Notes under the pieces: model-generated
Databases searched by the model: none
What the model saw: the letters and a program-made list of their open reading frames with translations, nothing else
What the model was told of the DNA's origin: nothing
In this document: one piece after another, positions 8,127 to 15,665 of the stretch
Numbering within the stretch: position 1 is the first letter of the stretch
Layout: the number at the start of each line of letters is the position of its first letter
DNA from: Microcystis aeruginosa NIES-4325
Lineage (GTDB): Bacteria > Cyanobacteriota > Cyanobacteriia > Cyanobacteriales > Microcystaceae
Assembly (NCBI RefSeq): GCF_008974145.1
Contig: NZ_BJKP01000001.1
Location: 124,001 to 188,000 of the forward strand
Direction of reading: 5' to 3'
DNA length: 64,000 bases
Translations under genes and position numbers: made by a program

Positions 8127-9929
8127 GGCTGGCACATATCAAGCAAAATTCAACATATAGTTTTGGATCAACTTGCTGAAACATCCAAAAGCTATCCTTC
8201 ATTAGATTCATCGAAATTATGGTCTTGTAAATTCGAGAGTGGCTCAATATTTGGATATATTCCAGAATCACAACCATTTGTTAATTCTAATGTTTTCTAT
8301 GATCAGGATACCGTTGTTTTTTATGATGGAGTAATAGTTAATTATCAAAATACTTTTAATACTCAGAATGCAAGAGAATTAAATGATCACTGGGGGGAAA
8401 TATTTTCAGTCTTAGAAGGGAAGTTTGTCGCTATTAAGATATCTATCCACCCACTTAAAATTGAAGTTGTTAACGATTACCTTGGACTCTATCAAGTTTA
8501 TTACTGGAATCGTGGAAAAACATGGTTAATTAGTAATAGTGTAAGTCTAATTCAAAAAGTAATTAACTCGACCTCTTTTGATTCACTAGGAGTTAATCTA
8601 TTTCTTTGTCTAGGATGGACTGGACATGATAGAACTTTATGTTCAGGAGTGAAAGTTATACCTAGCGCACAACATTGGCAATTTGATATAAATTTACCAG
8701 TACCAAAACAGAAAAACTATTCAGAACAGAAAACCTATTCAGAAAACAACTTAAAGTATCCGAATATCGAGTTATTATTGAGTAGGTTAATTGGAATGTG
8801 TGAAATCTTACCAACTAATTTCAGAAGGATTAGATGTGGCTTAACAGGGGGTCTAGATACGCGACTTCTCCTAACTATTTTGACTTTAGCCGAAATTAAC
8901 GCAGAATACTTTACCTATGGACATCCTGATAGTTATGATGCAACAATTGCTAAAGCAATTGCCCAAAATATGACTCTTGATCACCAAATAGTGACAGTGA
9001 TAGAAAGAGAAATAGTTGAAATGTGGGATACCATAAGTTTAAGTTTAATGAAACAATCTGATGGTATGGTCAATTTGATGTATGCACCAGACTTGATCGC
9101 AATAGCAAAATTGGAGAATAGTCAAGACACCTCGATATATCTAGGAGGAGGAGGAGGGGAAATTGTTAGAGGAAATTATTGTGATGCTGCTTTTTTAATG
9201 GGACGGCATGGATATGAAAAAAACACGATACAGAAGTATCTGACTAATCAAACATTTAAGTTTAAGACAATTGCTAAGACAGAAGGACAATTTTTAGTTA
9301 AACAATATTTGAATGAATTCGTACAAAATTGCTTCAATGATGGTATTCCGCCCGCAGATATACTAGACTTCTTCTATACTCAAGAACGTATGAGACGCTG
9401 GCTTGGAAATCAAGTCAGGTCAAAAAACTCATTTGAATTGTTTTGTACTCGTCCTCTTTTAGAAGTAGCGCTTGGTATGTCTGCCCAAAGAAGATATACA
9501 TCACCTATCCATTACGAAATAATCAGAAAAATTCCCTCACTACATCAACTTCCCTTCAATAATCAAACTTGGCGTTCCCAAAATGTTCTCATTAACTTAT
9601 TAGGAAGTTATTTACAAAAAAAGATCAAGATAAAGACTACCAGTAAAAATGCAATCAACAGTAATCCTGCCTTTAATCGCTACAATTTTCTAGCTTGTTC
9701 TCAAAATCACTTATTTCTGAAATTAAGAAGTTTTTGTCTAGATAATGAACAATCCCAAGTTTGGGATTTTGTAAGCAGGGAGTTGTTTGAGGAAACAACA
9801 AAACTGGAAAATTTTAATTCAAATACTAACCTGCATAATTTTTTTACTACTGTATCCTTAATGTATTATGATGTTTTTGCGTTGCATAACAGAGATATGA
9901 ATGTAGGAAATCAAAATGCAATGCCCTGA
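8091..9929 (+). CDS. Asparagine synthase-like protein, N-terminus altered by a MITE
   Basis: 612 aa as opened from GTG 8091. Residues 1-200 resemble the class II glutaminase-type N-terminal fold but lack the N-terminal catalytic Cys. Residues 240-480 form the AMP-forming domain, with PP-loop LTGGLDTRLL (251-260) in place of SGGxDS. Such proteins activate a carboxylate with ATP and amidate it, often in natural-product pathways. The substrate is unknown here. The first 12 codons and the start lie inside the MITE at 8030-8126, and no in-frame ATG exists nearby. A TTG at 8163 is an alternative start. The gene is clearly more AT-rich than its neighbours, suggesting transfer. It may be an inactivated or re-started gene. 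Confidence 0.75.
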   Translation: MTLYLIRLHTAIGWHISSKIQHIVLDQLAETSKSYPSLDSSKLWSCKFESGSIFGYIPESQPFVNSNVFYDQDTVVFYDGVIVNYQNTFNTQNARELNDHWGEIFSVLEGKFVAIKISIHPLKIEVVNDYLGLYQVYYWNRGKTWLISNSVSLIQKVINSTSFDSLGVNLFLCLGWTGHDRTLCSGVKVIPSAQHWQFDINLPVPKQKNYSEQKTYSENNLKYPNIELLLSRLIGMCEILPTNFRRIRCGLTGGLDTRLLLTILTLAEINAEYFTYGHPDSYDATIAKAIAQNMTLDHQIVTVIEREIVEMWDTISLSLMKQSDGMVNLMYAPDLIAIAKLENSQDTSIYLGGGGGEIVRGNYCDAAFLMGRHGYEKNTIQKYLTNQTFKFKTIAKTEGQFLVKQYLNEFVQNCFNDGIPPADILDFFYTQERMRRWLGNQVRSKNSFELFCTRPLLEVALGMSAQRRYTSPIHYEIIRKIPSLHQLPFNNQTWRSQNVLINLLGSYLQKKIKIKTTSKNAINSNPAFNRYNFLACSQNHLFLKLRSFCLDNEQSQVWDFVSRELFEETTKLENFNSNTNLHNFFTTVSLMYYDVFALHNRDMNVGNQNAMP

Positions 9930-9931
9930 GT

Positions 9932-10204
9932 TTAAATCGCCGATTCATATCTGAAATGCAAAGAAGTCTGAAGTATGTTTGTAGAATACTTCATCGGGAG
10001 TTTGATAGTCAATGCAAAGAAGTCTGAAGTATGTTTGTAGAATACTTCATCGGGAGTTTGATAGTCAAGGTATTTTCGAGGTCTGTGATTAATCAAATCA
10101 AACAATCTTTCAAGTTCAGCAGGTTTCTTGATTCTGCAATTTGTTTGTCTGGGAAAGAATTGCCTTAGCAATCCATTGGTATGTTCATTTAATCCTCTAT
10201 ATCA
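9932..10204 (-). pseudogene. IS30-family transposase, 3' remnant
   Basis: The reverse strand reads RGLNEHTNGLLRQFFP, then INHRPRKYLDYQTPDEVF. These are the well-known C-terminal motifs of IS30 transposases, which are DDE integrases. Only about 85 codons remain. The 5' side is cut at 10204 by an unrelated 429-bp inverted-repeat element, and no more transposase follows beyond it. A perfect 56-bp tandem duplication (9957-10012 and 10013-10068) shifts the frame of the tail. The stop lies 3 bp from the end of the asparagine-synthase-like gene. It cannot be functional. Confidence 0.85.
9957..10068. repeat. Perfect 56-bp tandem duplication
   Basis: The unit starting TGCAAAGAAGTCTGAAG and ending TTTGATAGTCAA occurs twice back to back, with no mismatch. 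Because 56 is not a multiple of three, it frameshifts the transposase remnant. Confidence 0.9.
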
Positions 10205-10633
10205 CTGGACTTCCCCCGTATAAACATACTAGCTATGGCTCAAAGTCTTACAGAGCCTGAGTTAAAGCAATGTAATACTAATAAACTACTGGGTACAAAC
10301 TCCTGAAATTCTTACGCAGACAGGGTTTGAGGCAAAATTTTTCAAATTTGACTCTTCGACCATTATAGCTTGTTTCGGGGCAGAAAACCATCAAAAACAT
10401 GGCTACAGAGGGAATCGCTGACTCTAGAGATTAATGACACCATCTGTTACAATAAGGTTAGCGATCACTATACAGCCAACTCTACGGAATCGCTCTACTC
10501 TAGATACAGTCAACGGTACAGGCATTTTCAAAGGGAAAATGTACCCAGTAGCGTCTTTTCAATTTTTTCTGAGAAGCTCCATGCAGTAAGGGTTTTGTTA
10601 ATTTTTTAGTATTTCTGTATGGGGGAAGTCCAG
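10205..10633. mobile_element. 429-bp inverted-repeat element inserted in the IS30 remnant
   Basis: The ends are CTGGACTTCCCCC and its exact inverse GGGGGAAGTCCAG (13 bp). The hexamer ATATCA flanks it directly at 10199-10204 and 10634-10639. The only open frame inside (10370-10609, 79 codons) has a composition unlike a transposase and no recognised motif. It looks like a non-autonomous or internally deleted insertion sequence. I cannot name its family. Confidence 0.75.
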
Positions 10634-10889
10634 ATATCAAAGCCATCAGCCGTCAGCCATCAGCTAGATAAGCTGTTGATTATAAACCTCTTCTAAAAAT
10701 CAAAAATTGTCTTGGTTGGTTAGGAGTCAGTAGCCAGTAGTCAGGAGTCAGTCCCGATGAAAAAATTTTCACCACCAGAGATGAAAGAGGTTTCCTTCCC
10801 TACACCCCACACCCTACACCCTCTTTCAAGTCAGGAGAATTAAGAATGAATAATATTAAATCTGTTGAGTATAGGCTACATATCAAGAC

Positions 10890-10935
10890 AGGCAAAAGGC
10901 AAGAGGCAAAAGGCAAGAGGCAAAAGGCAAAGGGG
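10890..10935. repeat. Tandem GGCAAGAGGCAAAA microsatellite
   Basis: GGCAAAAGGCAAGAGGC units repeat about three times with single-base variation. Confidence 0.7.
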
Positions 10936-11054
10936 AGAATAAATAATCAGTTTTTAATAAACGGATTTAGTATGAGAGCATTTTCCGAAAAATACTGTCT
11001 TTTTAAGGATTCATATCGCTATTAAATTCTTTCTCTTACAATCCTAATTCCTTC

Positions 11055-11195
11055 CTAAGCAGGAATATTACCTGCTCGTCTTTCTTCTAATAATACGGAG
11101 GCGATAAAACGGTTAAAAACTTGTTCCCTTGTGATGGAATATTGAGAATTTAATTCTCGGCATTTTCCCACTGTTAAGTTAACCCATAATCTTTA
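11055..11195 (-). pseudogene. Short coding-like remnant
   Basis: The reverse strand has a 45-codon frame with no start codon. It contains ELNSQYSITREQVFNRF and then SVLLEERRAGNIPA before a TAG stop. The composition is protein-like, but there is no upstream ATG and a TAA stop precedes it. I do not recognise the family. Confidence 0.2.
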
Positions 11196-11226
11196 GATAG
11201 GCAGAAAAAATTACCATTTTATATTG

Positions 11227-11817
11227 TTATGTTGATTCAATAATTTTTATCCCTGCTCTAAATTCCCGCAGTGCTTGAGCATGATTTTCTGTATTAATAT
11301 AGCGCATCAATAAACCTACATCTAAACTCGGTAAAAGTTGCGATTTACTAACAGCTTCACATCCCTCATTTCCTAAACTATAAAACAATAACTCATCATT
11401 CATCCAAAACCAAACTTCGGGAATTTGTAACCGTTTGTATGCTTCCAGTTTATTAATTCCTCCACTACTAACAACCACCTCAATCACTAAATCAGGATGT
11501 TTTCTATTGGCTCCCAACTCATAAGATTCATCACCTTCTCTTTTAACCTTTTCAAATTCATTTTCTAAGGTGACAGAACCAGTAGGAGTAAAATCTAATC
11601 CCAAAAATTCTAAATAAATTTCTACTAAAGAAGCAATACGTTTTTTGATAGTTTCGTGTTTTTTCCCTGGCATTTTTCTAATCTCCAAAACTCCATCTAA
11701 AAAAGATAACCTTAACCCTGGGCGATCGATTAGCTGTTCAACAGCTTTAAATTCTCTCCAAGTTAAGTCACTAATTAAAATTGGTTCTGCTTCTCGTTCG
11801 ATGAGTGTAGTTATCAT
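11227..11817 (-). CDS. Uma2-family (DUF820) PD-(D/E)XK nuclease-like protein
   Basis: 196 aa. The family, which is greatly expanded in cyanobacteria, is recognised from TWREFKAVEQL and LRLSFLDGVLEIRKMPGKKHE, then KHPDLVIEVVVSSGGINKLEAYKRLQIPEVWFW. The Asp of PDLVIEV, the Glu of IEVV and the Lys of NKLEAY are the expected restriction-fold catalytic residues. The biological role of most Uma2 proteins is unknown. Many are linked to mobile regions, as here. It is a single gene in a repeat-rich area with a clean ATG at 11817. Confidence 0.9.
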   Translation of the reverse strand: MITTLIEREAEPILISDLTWREFKAVEQLIDRPGLRLSFLDGVLEIRKMPGKKHETIKKRIASLVEIYLEFLGLDFTPTGSVTLENEFEKVKREGDESYELGANRKHPDLVIEVVVSSGGINKLEAYKRLQIPEVWFWMNDELLFYSLGNEGCEAVSKSQLLPSLDVGLLMRYINTENHAQALREFRAGIKIIEST

Positions 11818-12166
11818 AATTTAAACCCAAATTTAGAGAGTGAATGTTTCTCAACATGATATCAGATAAAAACAGATTATCGTGAAAAATATCACAGTCT
11901 GACAAACTACCCTTAATCATACCATACCCTTGATCAGTAAACCTTTTGAGAATACCAAATCATCAGACCTCTTGTAAAAATCAAAAATTGTTGTTAGGAT
12001 TAGGAGTCAGTAGTCAGGAGAATTAAGGGTCTATTTACAGATTTTAGGCAACTTAATCCTTATTTTTAACGTTTTTGAACCCTCAAAAATTAATTATGCA
12101 AGAGAATTACCTGTTAATACTGCACACTTAAAACTCAAATCTGATAACTGATAACTGATAACTGTC
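11818..12166. other. Intergenic region
   Basis: 349 bp without a gene. It contains a partial copy of the TCTTGTAAAAATCAAAAATTG and AGGAGTCAGTAGTCAGG repeat also seen near 10690-10750, and an STRR tract (12109-12165) at the 3' end of the Pro-rich protein gene. Confidence 0.5.
12109..12165. repeat. STRR tract
   Basis: CTGATAACTGATAACTGATAA-type heptamer repeats, immediately after the stop codon of the minus-strand gene at 12167. Confidence 0.7.
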
Positions 12167-12661
12167 TTACTCAGCTTTTACCAAACCCTGAGAGCGAATA
12201 CAGGCCTGTTCCCAGCGACAATCGGGATTAACTTCCACTGGTTTGAGTCGCGCCCAGATTTCGCCTTGATCATCAGCATAAAAACTATCAATAATAGCAG
12301 GAATACGAGTACCAAAAGGTTCGGTAATGAGGACAGAATCGGTCAGATTAAATACTTCGCCATTGGCTCCCGTCGCTTTTTCGATGACGGGAATTTCTGC
12401 TTTGGGAATCGGTTTTCGGAATAGAGGAGCCGAATCAGAACGGGGACGGAGGGGAGATTTTATCTCACTACTGACTGATTTTACCGTTTCTGCGGCTGGT
12501 TTTTCCTCAATTATTTCTGGAGGGGTTTCCGGGGGTTTAGGGGGTACTGCTGCTCTAGAACCCTTTTTAATAATTTGTAGAGGTTGTAGGGGAGGAGTGG
12601 CTTTAATTGGCTCTTCGGGGGGTTCAGGGGTGCTAGGGGTTTTCTTCGGGGGACGTGGCAT
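12167..12661 (-). CDS. Pro-rich hypothetical protein
   Basis: 164 aa. Residues 1-90 are low-complexity and rich in Pro, Glu and Lys (PRPPKKTPSTPEPPEEP) and probably disordered. Residues 95-164 look folded (GEVFNLTDSVLITEPFGTR, then WEQACIRSQGLV). No signal peptide or membrane helix is seen. I do not recognise a named family. The pattern of a disordered acidic/Pro N-terminus and a small C-terminal beta domain suggests a protein-interaction role, which is inference. The ATG at 12661 is the natural start. Confidence 0.75.
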   Translation of the reverse strand: MPRPPKKTPSTPEPPEEPIKATPPLQPLQIIKKGSRAAVPPKPPETPPEIIEEKPAAETVKSVSSEIKSPLRPRSDSAPLFRKPIPKAEIPVIEKATGANGEVFNLTDSVLITEPFGTRIPAIIDSFYADDQGEIWARLKPVEVNPDCRWEQACIRSQGLVKAE

Positions 12662-12857
12662 GATACGACAAGGAAAATAAAAACTATAGGATTATTGAAG
12701 CATATCGAGCCGCTAACCCGCTCGACCGATGCTTGTATCAATTTTGCTGTGGCTAATTCTTCCCTGGCCCCGGGCCAGATACCCGAACTCAGGTTATCTA
12801 GGAATTAGTCGATTCCCCTCTCCCCTCTACTTTAATGAAAAATCTTATCATTAAGTA

Positions 12858-12886
12858 TTGACAAAAATTCCTAATAAGCTTATGGT
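12858..12886 (+). promoter_or_regulatory. Sigma70-type promoter
   Basis: TTGACA at 12858-12863 and TATGGT at 12881-12886 are separated by exactly 17 bp, giving a predicted start near 12893. It reads toward the hairpin and poly-T at 12921-12965. Confidence 0.55.
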
Positions 12887-12892
12887 TATTTA

Positions 12893-12966
12893 TAGTGTTC
12901 TCCTCTCAAGGATCGGCAGTGGAACCGCGCGGCAGTCTCTAACAATGCGGTTCCCATTTTTTTTTG
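12893..12966 (+). ncRNA. Candidate small RNA (about 73 nt) or transcript leader
   Basis: Downstream of a well-formed promoter lies a short unstructured stretch (GTTCTCCTCTCAAGG) and then an 8-bp stem, GGAACCGC with GCGGTTCC, directly followed by nine T residues. This is the layout of a small stand-alone sRNA with an intrinsic terminator. It has no open frame. It could instead be an attenuating leader for the coiled-coil gene that begins at 13026. I do not recognise it as a known cyanobacterial sRNA. Confidence 0.45.
12921..12965 (+). terminator. Intrinsic terminator of the candidate sRNA
   Basis: GGAACCGC pairs with GCGGTTCC across an 18-nt loop, then CA and nine T residues (12957-12965). 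Confidence 0.75.
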
Positions 12967-13025
12967 GAACGATAGAAGGCTTTCAACGTCTCTAAACTTC
13001 TAGGTTTCCTCATCCTTTGGCTTTT

Positions 13026-13856
13026 ATGAACGATAATTCCGACCTGTACCTCGATCATCTCACCCACGCGGATACTGTCATCACTGCTGAAATTGTCGAG
13101 CATGAGAGTCAATCAACAGATGAGACAGATTGGGCAGCTCTATCCTCTCATTTACGTCAACAAAATCAAGAATTACAAGCGGAGATCTGGCGACGAGAGC
13201 AAGCTCTCGCAGAACTGCGATCGCAGTTGGCCGAGCAACATCGTCGCTTGCAAAGTTGCGATACCCTAATCCAGCAGCAAAACGAGGAACTGCAATACGA
13301 AAAGCAACAATTACAGCGAGCTTTAGGGGAAATCGAACAGTATCGTCAAGCAGAACAGCGACAACCGATGATCATTGCCAATTTAACCGCAGAATTGACC
13401 CGGAACCGTCAACAATTAGCCCGTTTAGAGCGAGAATGTGCCTTAATTCAGGAAAGTTATCAGGAAAAAAGCCAAAAACTGTGCAACTATGACCAGCAAT
13501 TACAGGAATTACGCACCCGTCTTCAACGTCAACAACGCTACACCCTCCAGTATAAAGCGGCCTTGGCTCAGTATTTCCAGCGCGGTAGCGATCGCAATTC
13601 TCCCCCAGATTCAGCCATTGTCGCCAAGGCAGCGGCGATCGAGCCTTGGTCTCAGACAGAGAATCAAGAAAGCGATGAAGTGGCTCCCATCGATGAGTTT
13701 TTAGCGGAATTAGAGACAATTGAGCCAGTAGAATCCTTAAATAAGAAAGACAGGGATTGGCCCGCACCTCTCATCTCTCCTTCCCCGAAATATTCCTCTT
13801 TTCGGGTTGATTTGCCCACTTTTATTAAATATCGCCAAGAAAAAGATAATTCCTGA
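13026..13856 (+). CDS. Coiled-coil protein, unknown function
   Basis: 276 aa from the ATG at 13026. A TTG at 13017 is possible but less likely. Residues about 35-190 form one long Gln/Glu/Arg-rich coiled coil with heptad-like spacing (for example LRQQNQELQAEIWRREQAL). The C-terminal third is Pro/Ser/Glu-rich and ends in a short ordered motif (FRVDLPTFIKYRQEKD). There is no signal peptide or membrane helix. Proteins like this act as scaffolds or structural elements, but no specific function can be assigned. A strong hairpin follows the stop. Confidence 0.8.
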   Translation: MNDNSDLYLDHLTHADTVITAEIVEHESQSTDETDWAALSSHLRQQNQELQAEIWRREQALAELRSQLAEQHRRLQSCDTLIQQQNEELQYEKQQLQRALGEIEQYRQAEQRQPMIIANLTAELTRNRQQLARLERECALIQESYQEKSQKLCNYDQQLQELRTRLQRQQRYTLQYKAALAQYFQRGSDRNSPPDSAIVAKAAAIEPWSQTENQESDEVAPIDEFLAELETIEPVESLNKKDRDWPAPLISPSPKYSSFRVDLPTFIKYRQEKDNS

Positions 13857-13865
13857 ACAACAGAA

Positions 13866-13904
13866 AGAGAGCCGGCGACTGTCCATGTTTCGTCTCGGCT
13901 CTCT
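13866..13904. terminator. Bidirectional-type hairpin between convergent genes
   Basis: AGAGAGCCG pairs with CGGCTCTCT (9 bp). It lies 10 bp after the stop of the coiled-coil gene and before the end of the convergent DALR gene. Confidence 0.55.
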
Positions 13905-13985
13905 ATTCTGGTTCGCTCCTCACACTAATTAGAATCTATCATAAGCTGATGGTTTCGTCCACTAAATTCACAAAAGTTAATATTT

Positions 13986-14669
13986 TTATAGTTCTGTCAA
14001 CGGTAGCAGTTGCCATTTTTGACGGAGAAGACGGTTAAGTAGTTTTTGACTGACGCTAATCAGGATTAATCTCGATCGCTGAATTGGGGCCGATTCTCCG
14101 ATAATGCGACAGTTACGCTCAAAATTGAGCATCGCTTCGCAAAAATTTGCGGTTAGGGGATAGAGTTTCTGGCGTTCCCAACAATCACAAACGGTTAAAA
14201 TTTGCAGTATTAAGGCTATTTCGGCGGGATGATGCCACGATAATAGTTCTGGATCGGTTAATCTAATTTTTTCCCGATTGAGCAGTGGTAACAAACTAGA
14301 ATAGCGAGCGTGAGTGTATTGAAATAAAAAGAAAAATTCTCCTCTGGGATGGAAAGGAAGCTGATCGGAGAAAAATTTATCGATTAAATCATTTAGTTTC
14401 AGTAACCAAAAGGACAAAAATTGCTGATCTAATAATAATTCTAGCCATCCTTCCCTAAGCTGAATTTGCGGAAAAAGGGCGATTAAATGGTTAAATATCG
14501 CTTGACATTGAGCGGGCGTAAAATAATAAAACAGAGGTGAACGATAGAGGACACTATCAGTTTTTGGGCAACGATAGAAAGTTAATTTATGGTTGTTTTC
14601 TGGAAAAATATTAATTAATTGTTGTTTTAAACAATGCTCGATCGAGGGATGATTGCCGATAAAATTCAT
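13986..14669 (-). CDS. Stand-alone DALR anticodon-binding domain protein (ArgRS-like)
   Basis: 227 aa. The C-terminal half resembles the DALR anticodon-binding domain of class I arginyl-tRNA synthetase: an FQYTHARYSSLLPLL helix, ALILQILTVCDCWE, and LTANFCEAMLNFERNCRIIGE with an LLPLTEL end. The N-terminal part lacks the HIGH and KMSKS catalytic motifs, so it is not a synthetase. Stand-alone DALR proteins occur in cyanobacteria, and their role is not settled. RNA binding is inference. It is convergent with the coiled-coil gene. The ATG at 14669 is natural. Confidence 0.7.
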   Translation of the reverse strand: MNFIGNHPSIEHCLKQQLINIFPENNHKLTFYRCPKTDSVLYRSPLFYYFTPAQCQAIFNHLIALFPQIQLREGWLELLLDQQFLSFWLLKLNDLIDKFFSDQLPFHPRGEFFFLFQYTHARYSSLLPLLNREKIRLTDPELLSWHHPAEIALILQILTVCDCWERQKLYPLTANFCEAMLNFERNCRIIGESAPIQRSRLILISVSQKLLNRLLRQKWQLLPLTEL

Positions 14670-14753
14670 ACTCAGAAGCAGGAAAAGGGCATCTCAAACG
14701 CTATGGACAATTGACCAATTTTGTGGGTTGCTTGCTGTGTAGTCATTTCAAAT

Positions 14754-14915
14754 GATACCAGTCAAGTCGATCGAGGAATTACTTATTTTAGTCGCTGGCA
14801 CTTGGAAACTAATCCCAAGGGAATGATTAGCAGTTAGGGAATCTCTCAGGATGGCTTATTCCCTCTGCAATTAAAACCGGGAAAATACCAACTAATTGCT
14901 CAATATCGTGATTAA
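14754..14915 (+). pseudogene. Decayed reading frame with one internal stop
   Basis: The plus strand reads DTSQVDRGITYFSRWHLETN, PKGMISS, a TAG stop, then GISQDGLFPLQLKPGKYQL and a TAA. The composition on both sides of the single stop is continuous and protein-like, suggesting an inactivated gene fragment. There is no start codon upstream. The family was not recognised. Confidence 0.3.
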
Positions 14916-14982
14916 GTAAAGGGAAAAAAAATAAATTCCCCGTCCGGGACAGGGAAAAAATCTATCTTGACCAACAAAACAA

Positions 14983-15474
14983 TTAATCCAAAAATCCCAT
15001 TAAAGTTTCGGGATCATCGATTTCATTGGAAGCAACGGGACGATTACCCATGACTGTATAAGTTTCGCTAATGTGCAGATGACTGAGAGCGATCGGACGA
15101 TTGCCAGAAATCGCTAGAGTGCTACTGACTTCCATACCACTAGAGCCGACAGGACGCAATCCACCGACGGAAGAATAGGTACTAACCACTTTCAGATGGC
15201 TAACTTCCACGGGACGACCCCCTGGTAACATTTCATCTTCCGTGAAGTGAAGATGGCTAGTACCAACAGGACGATTTTCGGGTAAGCGATGTTCGGGTTG
15301 ATAGAATTTTAACGCTTTGGAAGCCGGTTCAGCGTTGTTTTTCACCGAAAGGGCGACCACTTCTTTATCCTTGGCGGTTTTAGCCGTAGTAGCTTTACCG
15401 CGTGAGCTGCTGGTCTTTTCTTCTGTGGTTGCCGGGGTTTGAGTCCCGTTCGTTTCTAGATTTTCCACCGTCAT
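14983..15474 (-). CDS. RPV-SHL tandem repeat protein, unknown function
   Basis: 163 aa. Residues 1-60 are Thr/Lys/Ser-rich and probably disordered. From about residue 66 there are five tandem units of about 19-20 aa, each starting with (N/G)RPV or RPI followed by SHL or a similar triplet: ENRPVGTSHLHF, GRPVEVSHLKV, LRPVGSSGMEV, NRPIALSHLHI and NRPVASNEI. The spacing suggests a small solenoid or beta-repeat fold. No catalytic residue is apparent. It is divergent from uvrB with a 190-bp shared upstream region. I know of similar cyanobacterial proteins only as unnamed hypotheticals. Confidence 0.8.
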   Translation of the reverse strand: MTVENLETNGTQTPATTEEKTSSSRGKATTAKTAKDKEVVALSVKNNAEPASKALKFYQPEHRLPENRPVGTSHLHFTEDEMLPGGRPVEVSHLKVVSTYSSVGGLRPVGSSGMEVSSTLAISGNRPIALSHLHISETYTVMGNRPVASNEIDDPETLMGFLD

Positions 15475-15665
15475 AACCTGATACTCCTTTCCGTTAATAG
15501 CTTCGGGGAAACGATAAGATTTAAGTTTAGGGTATTCTCGAAGACTTTTAATCTTTTTTTAAAATCCTCTCTAATATTAAGATACATCTTTCTTTCCCAA
15601 AACCCTATAAGTGTTGGTAATTTGATTGATAATTTATTTTGCCTGTTCTCTACACCTAGCCGCTA

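Larger units (their letters stand above)
10634..11226. other. Gene-poor repeat region
   Basis: No intact gene is visible. It holds a stretch of imperfect AGCCATCAGCC and AGGAGTCAGTAGTCAGG repeats, a purine tract of tandem AAAAGGCAAGAGGC units at 10890-10935, and a short decayed minus-strand frame at 11055-11195. Confidence 0.5.

Noticed and set aside
10370-10609. 79-codon frame inside the 429-bp element
   Set aside because: No transposase motif, unusual composition and no ribosome site. Treated as non-coding.
13913-13925. GCTCCTCACAC, close to the conserved Yfr1 sRNA motif
   Set aside because: No terminator or second stem follows, and the nearby hairpin lies on the wrong side. It is probably chance in an intergenic gap.
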